A DNA stretch of 64,000 nucleotides, from assembly GCA_963826515.1 (NCBI GenBank), contig CAWGXI010000007.1:161485-225484 (forward strand). The letters run 5' to 3'. Below the pieces are notes generated by a model. It made no database searches, was not told where the DNA came from, and saw only the letters and a list, made by a program, of their open reading frames with translations. The position numbers and the translations under genes are program-made. This document shows, in pieces, positions 10,153 through 19,262 of the stretch. How positions within the stretch are numbered: the first letter of the stretch is position 1; each line of letters opens with the position of its first letter. The DNA comes from DATFVJ01 sp963826515. GTDB taxonomy: Bacteria; Actinomycetota; Actinomycetes; Streptosporangiales; Streptosporangiaceae.

Positions 10153-13100
10153 TTGCGGTCGGTTAGCCCGGATGGCTGGCTCTGGCTCTTGGGCGTCATC
10201 GCATCGGGTACCGCCGCGGCGAGTCTCTGGTTCGGCGCGGCGCGCGGACCCGAAGGCGGCCGCGCGGGCTACCGATGGCTGGCCGCGGCCGCTTTGCTGT
10301 GGTGCATCGGGGCCGCCGGGCAGGCACTGAGCGGTCAGCCCAACGGCTTCGCGGCGCAGTTCACGCTGGCCGACGTGTTCTCGCTGCTCGCGCTCGCGCC
10401 GATGGTCGCAGGCATCGTGACGCTTGCCGCCGTTCCCGCAGCCAGCGCCGCGGGCGCCGCCGAGGCAGGAGAAAGACCGGCCGCCCCCGATGTCGCGAGC
10501 ACGGGCCCGGTTTCCGGCCCCATGGCGATCGTCGGAAAGGCCGCATCCGCCACCCCTGACCCAGACGATCCAGCTGCTTCGCGCATGGTATTGGGATCGG
10601 CCCGAAGACCAGAACTGGCCACACAGCAGTTCTGGGGTTACCTCGCCGACTGTTACGTAATGGCGTCCGTGCTCTTCGTCATCGGCTGGCTCGCGATCTT
10701 CGGATCCCAGTATCATAGGGCAGCCGAGGACCCGCGCACGTTCCTGCTCGGCCTGGTTCTGCCACTGGCGGCCATCTTGGTCGTGAGTGCGCTGCTACCG
10801 CTCGTGGCCGCCGCCGGGCGGCGTGCCCTGCTGCCGTATCTCGCCCTGGTGGCGCTGACCCTGGGCGACGTGTTCGGTGCCGCCGTGCGCCTGGCTGGGG
10901 GTCACGGGCCTGGCGCTGCCGAATTGGCCGCCAAGATCGTCGGCTACCTCCTGCTGATAGCCACACCCTGGGTGGCCCGCGTTCGGACGGCCCATGGCGG
11001 TCGCGGTGCACGCGACCCCAGCCAGTTTCCCGCCGCGGCGATGATCTCCGCGCTGGCCGTCGCCGGGGCCGCGTTGCTGATCATCGTCAACGAGGTAGCA
11101 GGCGGCAGCCGGGTCGAACCGGTGGTCGTGTTTGCCGCTAGCGGTGCCGTGGCCGTACTTGCTGCCAGGGTGTTCGGGCTCATCAGGGAGAACCGTATGG
11201 CGCTCAGTGCTGCCCGGGTATCGGGCGGTCACGTGCGTGAACTGGCTGACAGGACGAGCGATGCGGTACTCATCTGCGATCTTGACGGGACAATCCGCTA
11301 TTCGAGCCCGTCGGTGTCTGCCTACGGTTATGCGGCCGGCAACATCGAGGGGCGCAACCTGGCCGACTTCGTGCATCCGGAGGACCGGCCCGCCGGGAGG
11401 AGCGAGATACTGCGGGTCTCGGGCGAAGCCAACACTACCGGCGGCGACACGGCCCGCGGCGACACGGCCCGCGGCGACACTACCGGCGGCGGCTCTGCGG
11501 GCGGCGGCTCTGCGGGCGGCGGCTCTGCGGGCGGCGACCCTGCCCGAATTGACCCTGCCCGAATTGACCCTGCCCCAAGCGACCCTGCCCCAAGCGACCC
11601 TGCCCGAGGCGATATGGGGGCAGACGGCTATGGCCGCGTGAATGGTGACACCGGTGCCCATCGTGACGGCCGCACTCTTGGCGGCGGCGCGGCTGCTGAG
11701 GCCGGTGCTGGGATTGACGCCGGCGGCGAGAATACCGCGCGCTTCGGCTGCCGTGTGCTGGCCGCCGATGGCACCTGGCGTCACATCGAGTGCACCGTGT
11801 CGCGCTACCTGCAGCCTGGTGAGCGTGGCCAGTTGCTCGTTACCGTGCGAGATGTCAGCGACCAAGTCGCGCTCCGGCAGCAGGTGACCCACCTGACCTT
11901 CCATGACCGGCTGACGGGCTTGCCGAACCGCGTCTACTTCGAAGAGCGCGTCGCCGACGTCCTCGGCCGCTGTGAACAGCACGACCGCGGTGACCGGCCC
12001 GGCGACCCCGGCCGCTCGAACCGTCCCGGCCGTTCCGGCCGTTCCGGCCACGCCAGCCGTTCCGGCCACCCCGGCCCTTCCAGTCAACCCGGCCGCGCGC
12101 ACCTACCCGCGGACCGCGACGAGGCCGCGGCAGGAGGGGCCGGCAGGAGAGGCGGCAGGAGGGCCAGGGCGGCAAGAGGGGCGGCAGGAGGGCACGGGCA
12201 GACGGTGCCGGCCGCGGCGGGCGAGGCGGACGAGACCGAACCGGGCGCACTTGCCGTCGATGACCTTTCAGGCGAGGTCACTGGCGTGCGGGTAGCGGCC
12301 GTGTTCCTGCACCTGGACGGCTTCACAGCGGTGAACGACTCGGCCGGCCACGCGGCCGGGGACCTGCTGATCACCCAGGCGGCGCGACGCCTGCGTGCGG
12401 TGGTTGCGCCGCAGCACACGCTCGCGCGCTGGGGTAGTGGCGAGTTCGCAGTCCTGGTGGAAGCCCGTGCAGGCGCCAGGGAGGTAGTCGACCTCGCAGA
12501 ACAGCTTGCCCGGTGTATCTCAGCGGAGCCGTTCGGCGTGTCTGGCCGTAGTATCGCGCTGACCGCGAGCGTCGGCGTGGCGCTGGCCGGTGACAGCACA
12601 GCGGGCGACGTCATGCGAAATGCGGACGTCGCGATGTCTCGGGCGAAAAGCCTTGGCGGGGGCCTTGTCGAGATCTTCGCCGCGCACATGCACGCCGACA
12701 TCGTGCGCCGGCTCGAGCTCACCAGCGACCTGCAGCGAGCCGTGACCGATGAACTGCTGGCCGTGGAGTTCCAGCCGATCGTTGAGCTTGCCACCTCGCG
12801 GGTGACCGGGGTTGAGGCCCTGGTCCGCTGGTGGCGCGGCGATGAACAGGTGCCGCCCGCGGAGTTCGTCGGGATCGCCGAGCAGTCGGGACTCATCGTG
12901 CCGCTCGGCGACTGGGTGCTGCGCACAGCGTGCGGGCAACTCGCGCAGTGGCGCCGCTCCTCGTGGGACATCGGTATGTCGGTGAACTTCTCCGCGCGGC
13001 AGATCGGCGCGGCAGGTTTTGTCGAGTCGGTGCTCGGAGCGCTCGCCGACGCCGAGCTTTCCGCCAGTTCGCTGACCGTCGAAGTCGCCGAGCAGGTGCT

Positions 13101-13524
13101 CGCGGCGCACCGGGGAGAGACCGCGCGGCGGCTGTCGGAACTGCGCCGTCATGGGGTGCGGATCGCGATCGACGATTTCGGTACGGGCTACGCCTCGCTT
13201 GGGAACCTGCGCCAGTTGCCGGTTGACATCATCAAGGTTGATCCCTCTTTCGTGTCCGGTGTGGGCGCGGACGACACGCTTACCCTCTTGACTCACGCGA
13301 TTGTCCGGCTCGGCCATGACCTGGGCCTAACAGTCGTGGCTGAGGGCATCGAGCGCCCCCGCCAGCTTGAACTGCTGCGCGAGATGGGGTGCGCGCTCGG
13401 CCAGGGCTACCTTGTCGCGCGGCCGATGCCGCCATCAGGCGTGGAATCGATGATCAGTCCCAGCGCCGGCGGATACGGGCCTGGCGTGACCGAGCAGGGT
13501 AAGGCGCCCGCCCCCGCCTCCTGA
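10153..13524 (+). CDS. Large membrane PAS-GGDEF-EAL protein with a degenerate GGDEF
   Basis: Predicted c-di-GMP phosphodiesterase or receptor of 1123 aa. I choose TTG 10153 because AAGGAG lies 5 bp upstream; ATG 10138 in the same frame is the alternative. The first 350 residues carry about nine hydrophobic segments. A PAS domain follows (SDAVLICDLDGTIRYSSPS). The GGDEF domain has DRLTGLPNR and LHLDGF, but its signature is GSGEF and no RxxD inhibitory site is seen, so cyclase activity is doubtful. About 100 residues of Arg/Gly/Ser-rich repeat sequence are inserted inside this domain. The EAL domain keeps VEALVRW, NFSAR, VEVAE, DDFGTGY, IIKVD and AEGIE. A second low-complexity linker (15-bp DNA repeats, about 11440-11620) interrupts the region around the PAS domain. 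Confidence 0.9.
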   Translation: MRSVSPDGWLWLLGVIASGTAAASLWFGAARGPEGGRAGYRWLAAAALLWCIGAAGQALSGQPNGFAAQFTLADVFSLLALAPMVAGIVTLAAVPAASAAGAAEAGERPAAPDVASTGPVSGPMAIVGKAASATPDPDDPAASRMVLGSARRPELATQQFWGYLADCYVMASVLFVIGWLAIFGSQYHRAAEDPRTFLLGLVLPLAAILVVSALLPLVAAAGRRALLPYLALVALTLGDVFGAAVRLAGGHGPGAAELAAKIVGYLLLIATPWVARVRTAHGGRGARDPSQFPAAAMISALAVAGAALLIIVNEVAGGSRVEPVVVFAASGAVAVLAARVFGLIRENRMALSAARVSGGHVRELADRTSDAVLICDLDGTIRYSSPSVSAYGYAAGNIEGRNLADFVHPEDRPAGRSEILRVSGEANTTGGDTARGDTARGDTTGGGSAGGGSAGGGSAGGDPARIDPARIDPAPSDPAPSDPARGDMGADGYGRVNGDTGAHRDGRTLGGGAAAEAGAGIDAGGENTARFGCRVLAADGTWRHIECTVSRYLQPGERGQLLVTVRDVSDQVALRQQVTHLTFHDRLTGLPNRVYFEERVADVLGRCEQHDRGDRPGDPGRSNRPGRSGRSGHASRSGHPGPSSQPGRAHLPADRDEAAAGGAGRRGGRRARAARGAAGGHGQTVPAAAGEADETEPGALAVDDLSGEVTGVRVAAVFLHLDGFTAVNDSAGHAAGDLLITQAARRLRAVVAPQHTLARWGSGEFAVLVEARAGAREVVDLAEQLARCISAEPFGVSGRSIALTASVGVALAGDSTAGDVMRNADVAMSRAKSLGGGLVEIFAAHMHADIVRRLELTSDLQRAVTDELLAVEFQPIVELATSRVTGVEALVRWWRGDEQVPPAEFVGIAEQSGLIVPLGDWVLRTACGQLAQWRRSSWDIGMSVNFSARQIGAAGFVESVLGALADAELSASSLTVEVAEQVLAAHRGETARRLSELRRHGVRIAIDDFGTGYASLGNLRQLPVDIIKVDPSFVSGVGADDTLTLLTHAIVRLGHDLGLTVVAEGIERPRQLELLREMGCALGQGYLVARPMPPSGVESMISPSAGGYGPGVTEQGKAPAPAS

Positions 13525-13546
13525 GCGCTCAATAACCGGGGGGATC

Positions 13547-13567
13547 CCGGGGGGTCGTCCCCCCGGG
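13547..13567 (+). terminator. Hairpin after the second GGDEF-EAL gene
   Basis: GC-only stem of 8 bp (13547-13554 with 13560-13567) and a 5-nt loop, 22 bp after the stop codon. No T-run follows, so it is a candidate terminator only. Confidence 0.5.
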
Positions 13568-13640
13568 GCAATACAGTCTCAACGGCTGCCGCGGCCCGTC
13601 GCCTGGCCTGCACGGCGGCCCACCAGCCCCCCGAACCGCG

Positions 13641-13655
13641 TCTCAGGATATGAGA
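13641..13655. promoter_or_regulatory. Palindromic operator upstream of ilvB
   Basis: TCTC-AGGATAT-GAGA, 15 bp. The same TCTC-N7-GAGA palindrome occurs before leuB and cimA in this window. Read on the minus strand it matches 10 of 12 positions of the IclR-family LtbR motif CA(T/C)ATAGTGAGA that I recall from Corynebacterium leu genes. Its centre is about 61 bp before the putative transcription start, that is, upstream of the -35 box. Assignment to an NdgR/LtbR-type regulator is inference. Confidence 0.6.
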
Positions 13656-13672
13656 TTAAACATGAGATCAAG

Positions 13673-13702
13673 TTGACGCCCGGCCGTCGGTCCGTCATCG
13701 TT
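13673..13702 (+). promoter_or_regulatory. Candidate promoter of the ilvB leader
   Basis: -35 TTGACG at 13673-13678 and a weak -10 around 13696-13701 (CATCGT) with 17 bp spacing. This would put transcription start at or next to the leader peptide's GTG (13709), making the leader mRNA leaderless. Confidence 0.4.
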
Positions 13703-13708
13703 GGTCAC

Positions 13709-13756
13709 GTGCAACGCAGCGTGATTCTCGTACTTGGACGGCGCGCAGGCCGCTGA
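13709..13756 (+). CDS. ilvB leader peptide (attenuation)
   Basis: 15-residue ORF MQRSVILVLGRRAGR starting with GTG and ending with TGA. Five consecutive branched-chain residues (V-I-L-V-L) form the control codons. Its end (13741-13749, GCGCGCAGG) is perfectly complementary to 13769-13777 (CCTGCGCGC), and the intrinsic terminator follows directly. Leader peptides of this kind before ilvB are described in actinobacteria. Ribosome stalling when Val/Ile/Leu-tRNA is scarce would change the folding and let transcription reach ilvB. Confidence 0.8.
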   Translation: MQRSVILVLGRRAGR

Positions 13757-13778
13757 TCCACGTATAGACCTGCGCGCT

Positions 13779-13811
13779 CCCCTCGATCGCCACTGGCGCG
13801 AGGGGTTTTTT
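13779..13811 (+). terminator. ilvB attenuator terminator
   Basis: Stem CCCCTCG (13779-13785) with CGAGGGG (13799-13805), an inner CGCC/GGCG stem, and six T residues (13806-13811). It lies 142 bp before the ilvB start codon and after the leader peptide, so it acts inside the transcription unit as an attenuator. Confidence 0.85.
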
Positions 13812-13832
13812 GTTGCCCGCCTCCTTGGCCGG

Positions 13833-13903
13833 GCACCCAGCACTACCCGGGCACCCAGCACTACCCGGGCACCCAGCACTACCCGGGCACCCAGCACTAT
13901 CTG
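13833..13903. repeat. 18-bp tandem repeat in the ilvB 5' UTR
   Basis: Four copies of GCACCCAGCACTACCCGG between the attenuator and the ilvB ribosome site. The last copy is diverged. It lengthens the untranslated region; no function can be read from it. Confidence 0.85.
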
Positions 13904-13952
13904 CCAAGCCCCAGAAAGTACCCGCAAAGCCCCAGAAAGAGGAAGCCAGCCG

Positions 13953-15746
13953 ATGACGGAGCAAACGACACCGCCGGTGCCGTCCGCGCCCGCGGGCCCG
14001 CGCCCACGCATCACCGGCGCCGAGGCACTCGTCCGCGCCCTCGAAAGTTCCGGCGTCGACGTCGTATTCGGCATCCCGGGCGGCGCCATCCTGCCGGCCT
14101 ACGACCCGCTGTTCGATTCGGTCAAGGTGCGGCACGTGCTGGTCAGGCACGAGCAGGGCGCCGGGCACGCTGCTTCGGGTTATGCGCTCGCCACCGGGCG
14201 TCCCGGGGTGTGCATGGCAACGTCGGGACCAGGCGCGACGAATCTGGTGACACCGATAGCGGATGCGTACATGGACTCGGTGCCGATCGTGGCCATCACC
14301 GGCCAGGTGCCGACTCCGTTGATCGGCACCGACGGTTTCCAGGAAGCGGACATATCCGGGATCACCCTGCCGATCACCAAGCACAACTTCCTCGTCACCA
14401 AGCCCGGCGACATCGCGCGGACCGTCGGCGAGGCCTTCCACCTGGCCTCGACCGGGCGCCCGGGACCAGTCCTTGTCGACATCGCCAAGGATGCCCTGCA
14501 GGCGACGACCGAGTTCGACTGGCCGGTTCCGTTCGATCTGCCCGGCTACCGCCCGGTCAGCCGGCCGCACTCCAAGCAGGTGCGGGAGGCCGCCCGGATG
14601 ATGGTGGACGCGCAGCGGCCGGTCCTGCTCGTCGGCGGCGGGGTGCTGAAAGCCCGCGCGGCGCCGCAGCTTGCCGAGCTTGCCGAGCTCACCGGTGCCC
14701 CGGTGGTCACCACGCTGATGGCGCGCGGCGCGTTCCCTGACAGCCACCGCCAGCATCTCGGCATGCCCGGCATGCACGGCACCGTCGCCGCGGTCGGGGC
14801 GCTGCAGAAGGCGGACCTCATCGTGGCGCTCGGCGCGCGTTTCGACGACCGGGTGACGGGCAAGCTCGCCTCCTTCGCGCCCGGCGCGGCGATCGTCCAC
14901 GCCGACATCGATCCGGCCGAGATCTCCAAGAACCGCCGCGCCGACGTGCCGATCGTCGGGGACTGCGGCGAGGTGATCGCCGATCTGGCGGCCGCGGTCA
15001 CCAGCGAGCACGCGGCCGGGCGAAAGGGCGACTACGGCGCCTGGTGGGCGCTGCTCGACAGCATGCGGACCACCTATCCGGCCGGTTACGACCTGCCCGC
15101 CGACGGTTCGCTCGCGCCGCAGTACGTGATCGAGCGGATCGGGAAGCTGGCAGGTCCCGACGCGGTGTTCGTCGCGGGCGTCGGCCAGCACCAGATGTGG
15201 GCTGCCCAGTTCATCTCCTACCAGCACCCCGACACCTGGCTCAACTCCGGCGGGCTCGGCACGATGGGGTACGCGGTGCCCGCCGCCATGGGCGCGAAGG
15301 TGGGCCGCCCGCAGGCGCAGGTGTGGGCGATCGACGGCGACGGCTGCTTCCAGATGACGAACCAGGAACTCGCGACCTGCGCGATCGAGGGAATCCCGAT
15401 CAAGGTTGCCGTCATCAACAACGGGAACCTCGGCATGGTCAGGCAGTGGCAGACGCTGTTCTACAACCAGCGCTACTCCCATACGGATCTGGGCAAGCGC
15501 GGGAATCGCATCCCAGACTTCGTCAAGCTCGCGGAGGCCTACGGTTGCGCCGGGCTGCGCTGCGAGCGCGCCGAGGACGTCGACCACGTGATCGAGACCG
15601 CGGCCAAGATCAATGACCGCCCTGTCGTCGTCGACTTCGTGGTGCACCAGGACGCGATGGTGTGGCCGATGGTCCCCGCAGGCACGAGCAACGACGACAT
15701 CCAGTTCGCCCGCGACATGGCCCCCGACTGGGACCGCACCGAATGA
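13953..15746 (+). CDS. ilvB: Acetolactate synthase large subunit
   Basis: TPP- and FAD-dependent enzyme (597 aa) making acetolactate or acetohydroxybutyrate, the first common step of Val, Leu and Ile synthesis. Seen: GIPGGAILP, catalytic Glu67 in VRHEQGAGHAA, the FAD-domain segments, and the C-terminal TPP motif GDGCFQMTNQELATC...NNGNLGMVRQWQ. ATG 13953 has AGAGGAAG upstream; longer in-frame starts would begin inside the attenuator. It is first in ilvB-ilvN-ilvC and is likely controlled by the leader attenuator. Confidence 0.97.
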   Translation: MTEQTTPPVPSAPAGPRPRITGAEALVRALESSGVDVVFGIPGGAILPAYDPLFDSVKVRHVLVRHEQGAGHAASGYALATGRPGVCMATSGPGATNLVTPIADAYMDSVPIVAITGQVPTPLIGTDGFQEADISGITLPITKHNFLVTKPGDIARTVGEAFHLASTGRPGPVLVDIAKDALQATTEFDWPVPFDLPGYRPVSRPHSKQVREAARMMVDAQRPVLLVGGGVLKARAAPQLAELAELTGAPVVTTLMARGAFPDSHRQHLGMPGMHGTVAAVGALQKADLIVALGARFDDRVTGKLASFAPGAAIVHADIDPAEISKNRRADVPIVGDCGEVIADLAAAVTSEHAAGRKGDYGAWWALLDSMRTTYPAGYDLPADGSLAPQYVIERIGKLAGPDAVFVAGVGQHQMWAAQFISYQHPDTWLNSGGLGTMGYAVPAAMGAKVGRPQAQVWAIDGDGCFQMTNQELATCAIEGIPIKVAVINNGNLGMVRQWQTLFYNQRYSHTDLGKRGNRIPDFVKLAEAYGCAGLRCERAEDVDHVIETAAKINDRPVVVDFVVHQDAMVWPMVPAGTSNDDIQFARDMAPDWDRTE

Positions 15747-15813
15747 CCGCCGAGGCTACCCGCCGCGCGGCAGGCCGCCAGGCACGCCCGGGCACCGAGA
15801 ATAGGAGCCGATC

Positions 15814-16359
15814 ATGAGCACGCACACGCTGTCGGTACTGGTGGAGAACAAGCCCGGTGTGCTCGTCCGGATCGCCGGGCTGTTCGCGCGCCGTGGCTTC
15901 AACATCGACGCGCTGGCGGTCGGGCCGACCGAGCTTGACGAGGTTTCCCGCATGACGATCGTGGTGAACTGCGCCGAGCATCCGCTCGAGCAGGTCACCA
16001 AGCAGCTCAACAAGCTCATCAACGTGCTGAAGATCGTCGAGCTGGACCCCGGCGCCTCGGTGCAGCGCGAGCTGATGCTGGTCAAGGTCCGCGCGGACAC
16101 CGAAGCGAGGTCTCAGGTCCTCGAGACGATCCAGCTCTTCCGCGCCAAGGTGGTGGACGTGGCGCCCGACGCGGTCACCGTCGAGGCGACAGGCAACAGG
16201 GACAAGCTGGACGCGCTTGTGCGGGTGCTCGAGCCGTTTGGGATCAAGGAGCTCGTGCAGTCCGGCATGGTCGGCATCGGCCGCGGCGCGCGCTCGATCA
16301 CCGACAGGTCACTGCGGCCGGTCGGCGACGGCGGGCGCGCCACCGAGCGGACAGCGTGA
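15814..16359 (+). CDS. ilvN: Acetolactate synthase small (regulatory) subunit
   Basis: Regulatory partner of IlvB (181 aa) that binds valine for feedback inhibition. The ACT domain is visible at the N-terminus: LSVLVENKPGVLVRIAGLF, then RRGFNIDAL. Its position 67 bp after ilvB in the usual ilvBNC order supports the call. Confidence 0.96.
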   Translation: MSTHTLSVLVENKPGVLVRIAGLFARRGFNIDALAVGPTELDEVSRMTIVVNCAEHPLEQVTKQLNKLINVLKIVELDPGASVQRELMLVKVRADTEARSQVLETIQLFRAKVVDVAPDAVTVEATGNRDKLDALVRVLEPFGIKELVQSGMVGIGRGARSITDRSLRPVGDGGRATERTA

Positions 16360-16455
16360 CAGCCCGGCCACCGTTATGGAGCATTTGCCTTAACGGCTGC
16401 GCGGCGTGACACAGGCCAGCAAACGAAATAAGCACACAGCAAGGAGAAGCCGGCA

Positions 16456-17442
16456 ATGGCAGAGATCATCTACGACGACGGTGCCGACCTGGGCGTGCTG
16501 CAGCGGCGGCGGGTGGCGGTGCTCGGGTACGGCAGCCAGGGGCACGCGCACGCGCTGTCGCTACGCGACTCCGGCGTGGACGTCCGGGTGGGCCTTCCCG
16601 ACGGCTCGGGGAGCCGCGAGAAGGCCGGCAACGAGGGGCTGCGCGTCACCACGCCCGCGCAGGCGTGCGCGGAAGCCGGCGTGATCATGGTTCTCGTCCC
16701 CGACACGGCGGCTCGCTCGCTCTACGCGGAGGCGATCGCACCCGCCCTCGGCGACGGCGACGCGCTTTTCTTCGCCCACGGCCTGAACATCCGCTACGGT
16801 CTCATCGCGCCGCCGCCGGGCGTGGACGTGTGCATGGTGGCGCCGAAGGGGCCAGGGCATCTGGTACGCCGCCAGTTCAACGAGGGCAGGGGAGTGCCCG
16901 TCCTCGTCGCGGTCGAGCGCGACGCCTCGGGTGGCGCCTGGCCGCTCACGCTCGCCTACGCGAAGGGGATCGGCGGCACTCGGGCCGGCGCGCTGAAAAC
17001 CACTTTCGCGGAGGAGACCGAGACTGACCTGTTCGGCGAGCAGGCCGTGTTGTGCGGCGGTCTGTCGGAGCTCATCAAGGCCGGGTTCAGCACCCTGGTG
17101 GAGGCGGGTTACCAGCCCGAGGTCGCCTACTTCGAATGCCTGCACGAGGTGAAGCTGATCGTCGACCTGATGTACGAGGGCGGCATCTCGAAGATGTACT
17201 GGTCGGTGTCCGACACCGCGGAGTTCGGCGGTTACACGCGCGGGCCGCGGGTGATCAACGAGGAGACCCGTGCGGAGATGCGCCGTATTCTCGCCGAGGT
17301 CCGCGACGGATCGTTCACGCGCGAGCTTGTCGAGGAGTTCGACAATGGCCGCCCGAACTTCACCAAGCGCCGCGAGGCCGAGCAGGCCGAGCAGATCGAG
17401 CAGGTCGGCGCCAGGCTGCGGCCCCTGATGAGCTGGCTATAA
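16456..17442 (+). CDS. ilvC: Ketol-acid reductoisomerase
   Basis: Class I KARI (328 aa) that isomerises and reduces acetolactate or acetohydroxybutyrate. Seen: the Rossmann motif GYGSQGHAHALSLRDSG, the Ser-containing cofactor loop (GSGSREK), the catalytic His in FAHG, and the C-terminal metal site (DLFGEQAVLCGG, FECLHEVKLIVDL, EGGISKM). The ribosome site AAGGAGA precedes ATG 16456. Third gene of ilvBNC. Confidence 0.97.
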   Translation: MAEIIYDDGADLGVLQRRRVAVLGYGSQGHAHALSLRDSGVDVRVGLPDGSGSREKAGNEGLRVTTPAQACAEAGVIMVLVPDTAARSLYAEAIAPALGDGDALFFAHGLNIRYGLIAPPPGVDVCMVAPKGPGHLVRRQFNEGRGVPVLVAVERDASGGAWPLTLAYAKGIGGTRAGALKTTFAEETETDLFGEQAVLCGGLSELIKAGFSTLVEAGYQPEVAYFECLHEVKLIVDLMYEGGISKMYWSVSDTAEFGGYTRGPRVINEETRAEMRRILAEVRDGSFTRELVEEFDNGRPNFTKRREAEQAEQIEQVGARLRPLMSWL

Positions 17443-17475
17443 GCATCTTTCCGGGCTTTCCGGTAAGCTCCGAAC

Positions 17476-19134
17476 GTGGTTGTGGATCAAGGACGGGTCG
17501 CTGACCTGCTTGTGCGCTGCCTTGAGCACGAGGGCGTCAGGTGCGTGTTCGGGATCCCTGGTGAGGAGAACATCCACTTCACCGATGCGCTGGCCCGGTC
17601 GTCCATCCGTTATGTCTTGGTCCGCCATGAGCAGGCGGCGTCGTTTATGGCCGAGATCTTCGGCCGGCTGACCGGGCGCGCGGGTGTGTGCTCGGCGACA
17701 CTCGGCCCGGGTGCCATCAACCTCCTCCTGGGGACGGCCGACGCGACTACCAACAGCACGCCGGTGGTAGCCCTGTCGGCCCAGGTCGGGCTGAACCGGA
17801 TCTATAAGGAGTCCCACCAGAGCGTCGACCTGGTGTCGATGTTCTCGCCGGTGACCAAGTGGGCTGATCTCGTCCTGACCCCCGCGGCCGTGCCCGAGAT
17901 GGTCCGCAAGGCCTTCAAGCTGGCGCAGACCGAGCGCCCGGGCGCTGTCTACCTCGCCGTGCCCGAGGACGTCGAGGCGATGGCGGCACCGGACGGCCTG
18001 TCACCCCTCGGCATCAATGTTCCCCGTCCGGACGCACCGTCGCCGTCGCAGATCGAGCGAGCCGCGGCGGTGCTTGGCGAGGCCCGCAGGCCCATCGTGC
18101 TGGCCGGGCACGGCGCGGCCAGGACCGGCGCAGCGGCGGCCCTGCGGCGTTTCTCCGAGCAGCTGGGCATGCTGGTGGCCACCACGTTTCACGGCAAAGG
18201 GGTGTTCCCCGACGATCACCCGCACGCCCTCGGTGCGGTGGGGTTCATGAGCCACGACTACGTCAACTTCGGTTTCGACGAGGCGGATGTGATCGTCTGT
18301 GTGGGCTATGAGCTGCAGGAGTTCGATCCGGTGCGGATCAACCCGGCCGGGGACAAGCGAATCCTCCACCTGAGCCGCTTTCCTGCCGAGGTGGACTCCC
18401 ACTATGACGTCGAGGTCGGCGTCCAGGCCGACATCAGCCTGACGCTGGACGCGCTCGCGGCCGCAACGACCCGCCGGTTCAAGCCGGGAGCCAGTGGCGA
18501 GAAGATCCGCCGGCTGCTTGCCGGCGAGCTCGCCCGCGGCGGGGGCGACGACTGTTTCCCGCTCAAGCCGCAGCGGGTCGTGTCCGACATTCGCGCCGCC
18601 CTGGGCCGCTCGGACATCGTGCTCGCCGACACCGGGGCGGTGAAGATGTGGATGGCCCGCCTGTATCCCACCTACCGGCCCAACACCTGCCTGATCTCAA
18701 ATGGGCTTTCCACCATGGCCTTCGCCCTGCCCGGGGCGATCGGAGCCAAGCTGGCCGTGCCCGGCCAGCGGGTCCTTGCCGCGGTGGGTGACGGGGCGTT
18801 CCTGATGAACTCGCAGGAGATCGAGACGGCCGTGCGGGAGCGCATCCCGCTGACCGTGCTGATCTGGCAGGACGACGCCTACGGGCTGATCAAATGGAAG
18901 ATGAACATGGAACTCGGCCATGACGTGGCCGTCGGCTTCTCGAACCCCGATTTCGTGGCCTATGCCGAGAGCTTCGGGGCCCGGGGTTACCAGGTGCGCT
19001 CCGCGAGTGACCTGCTACCGGCCCTCACCGACGCCATGGCGGCCGATACCGTGTCGGTCATCGCCTGCCCGGTCGACTACACAGAAAACCTGCGGCTCAC
19101 TGACGCGCTGGGTGAACTGTCCGGCCCGTTCTGA
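17476..19134 (+). CDS. Acetolactate-synthase-like TPP enzyme (second copy)
   Basis: 552-aa thiamine-diphosphate enzyme of the acetolactate synthase large-subunit family, distinct from IlvB. It has the catalytic Glu in VRHEQAAS, GPGAINLL, the FAD-domain-like middle part and a TPP motif GDGAFLMNSQEIETA. The C-terminal half (WQDDAYGLIKWKMNMELG) resembles catabolic (AlsS-type) enzymes, which work without an IlvN subunit. GTG 17476 lies 33 bp after ilvC, so it may be read through from ilvBNC. Whether it makes acetolactate in vivo is unknown; other TPP decarboxylases are possible. Confidence 0.85.
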   Translation: MVVDQGRVADLLVRCLEHEGVRCVFGIPGEENIHFTDALARSSIRYVLVRHEQAASFMAEIFGRLTGRAGVCSATLGPGAINLLLGTADATTNSTPVVALSAQVGLNRIYKESHQSVDLVSMFSPVTKWADLVLTPAAVPEMVRKAFKLAQTERPGAVYLAVPEDVEAMAAPDGLSPLGINVPRPDAPSPSQIERAAAVLGEARRPIVLAGHGAARTGAAAALRRFSEQLGMLVATTFHGKGVFPDDHPHALGAVGFMSHDYVNFGFDEADVIVCVGYELQEFDPVRINPAGDKRILHLSRFPAEVDSHYDVEVGVQADISLTLDALAAATTRRFKPGASGEKIRRLLAGELARGGGDDCFPLKPQRVVSDIRAALGRSDIVLADTGAVKMWMARLYPTYRPNTCLISNGLSTMAFALPGAIGAKLAVPGQRVLAAVGDGAFLMNSQEIETAVRERIPLTVLIWQDDAYGLIKWKMNMELGHDVAVGFSNPDFVAYAESFGARGYQVRSASDLLPALTDAMAADTVSVIACPVDYTENLRLTDALGELSGPF

Positions 19135-19262
19135 TCGTCCGGGCCGCGTCTGCCCCCGGTAGGGGCTGTCCGGCCGTCGATGGGCGAACGATCGTGAATG
19201 TCTTCACAAGCAAGTACACTCATGTTCTGTCCGCTACCGCCCGGATCCGAAGGGTCGCAGAA

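Noticed and set aside
13695..15647. Long minus-strand ORF (650 aa) opposite ilvB
   Set aside because: Shadow of ilvB in GC-rich sequence; composition is His/Arg/Asp-rich and no family is recognisable. The same applies to minus ORFs opposite ligA, serA, leuB, cimA and gatB.
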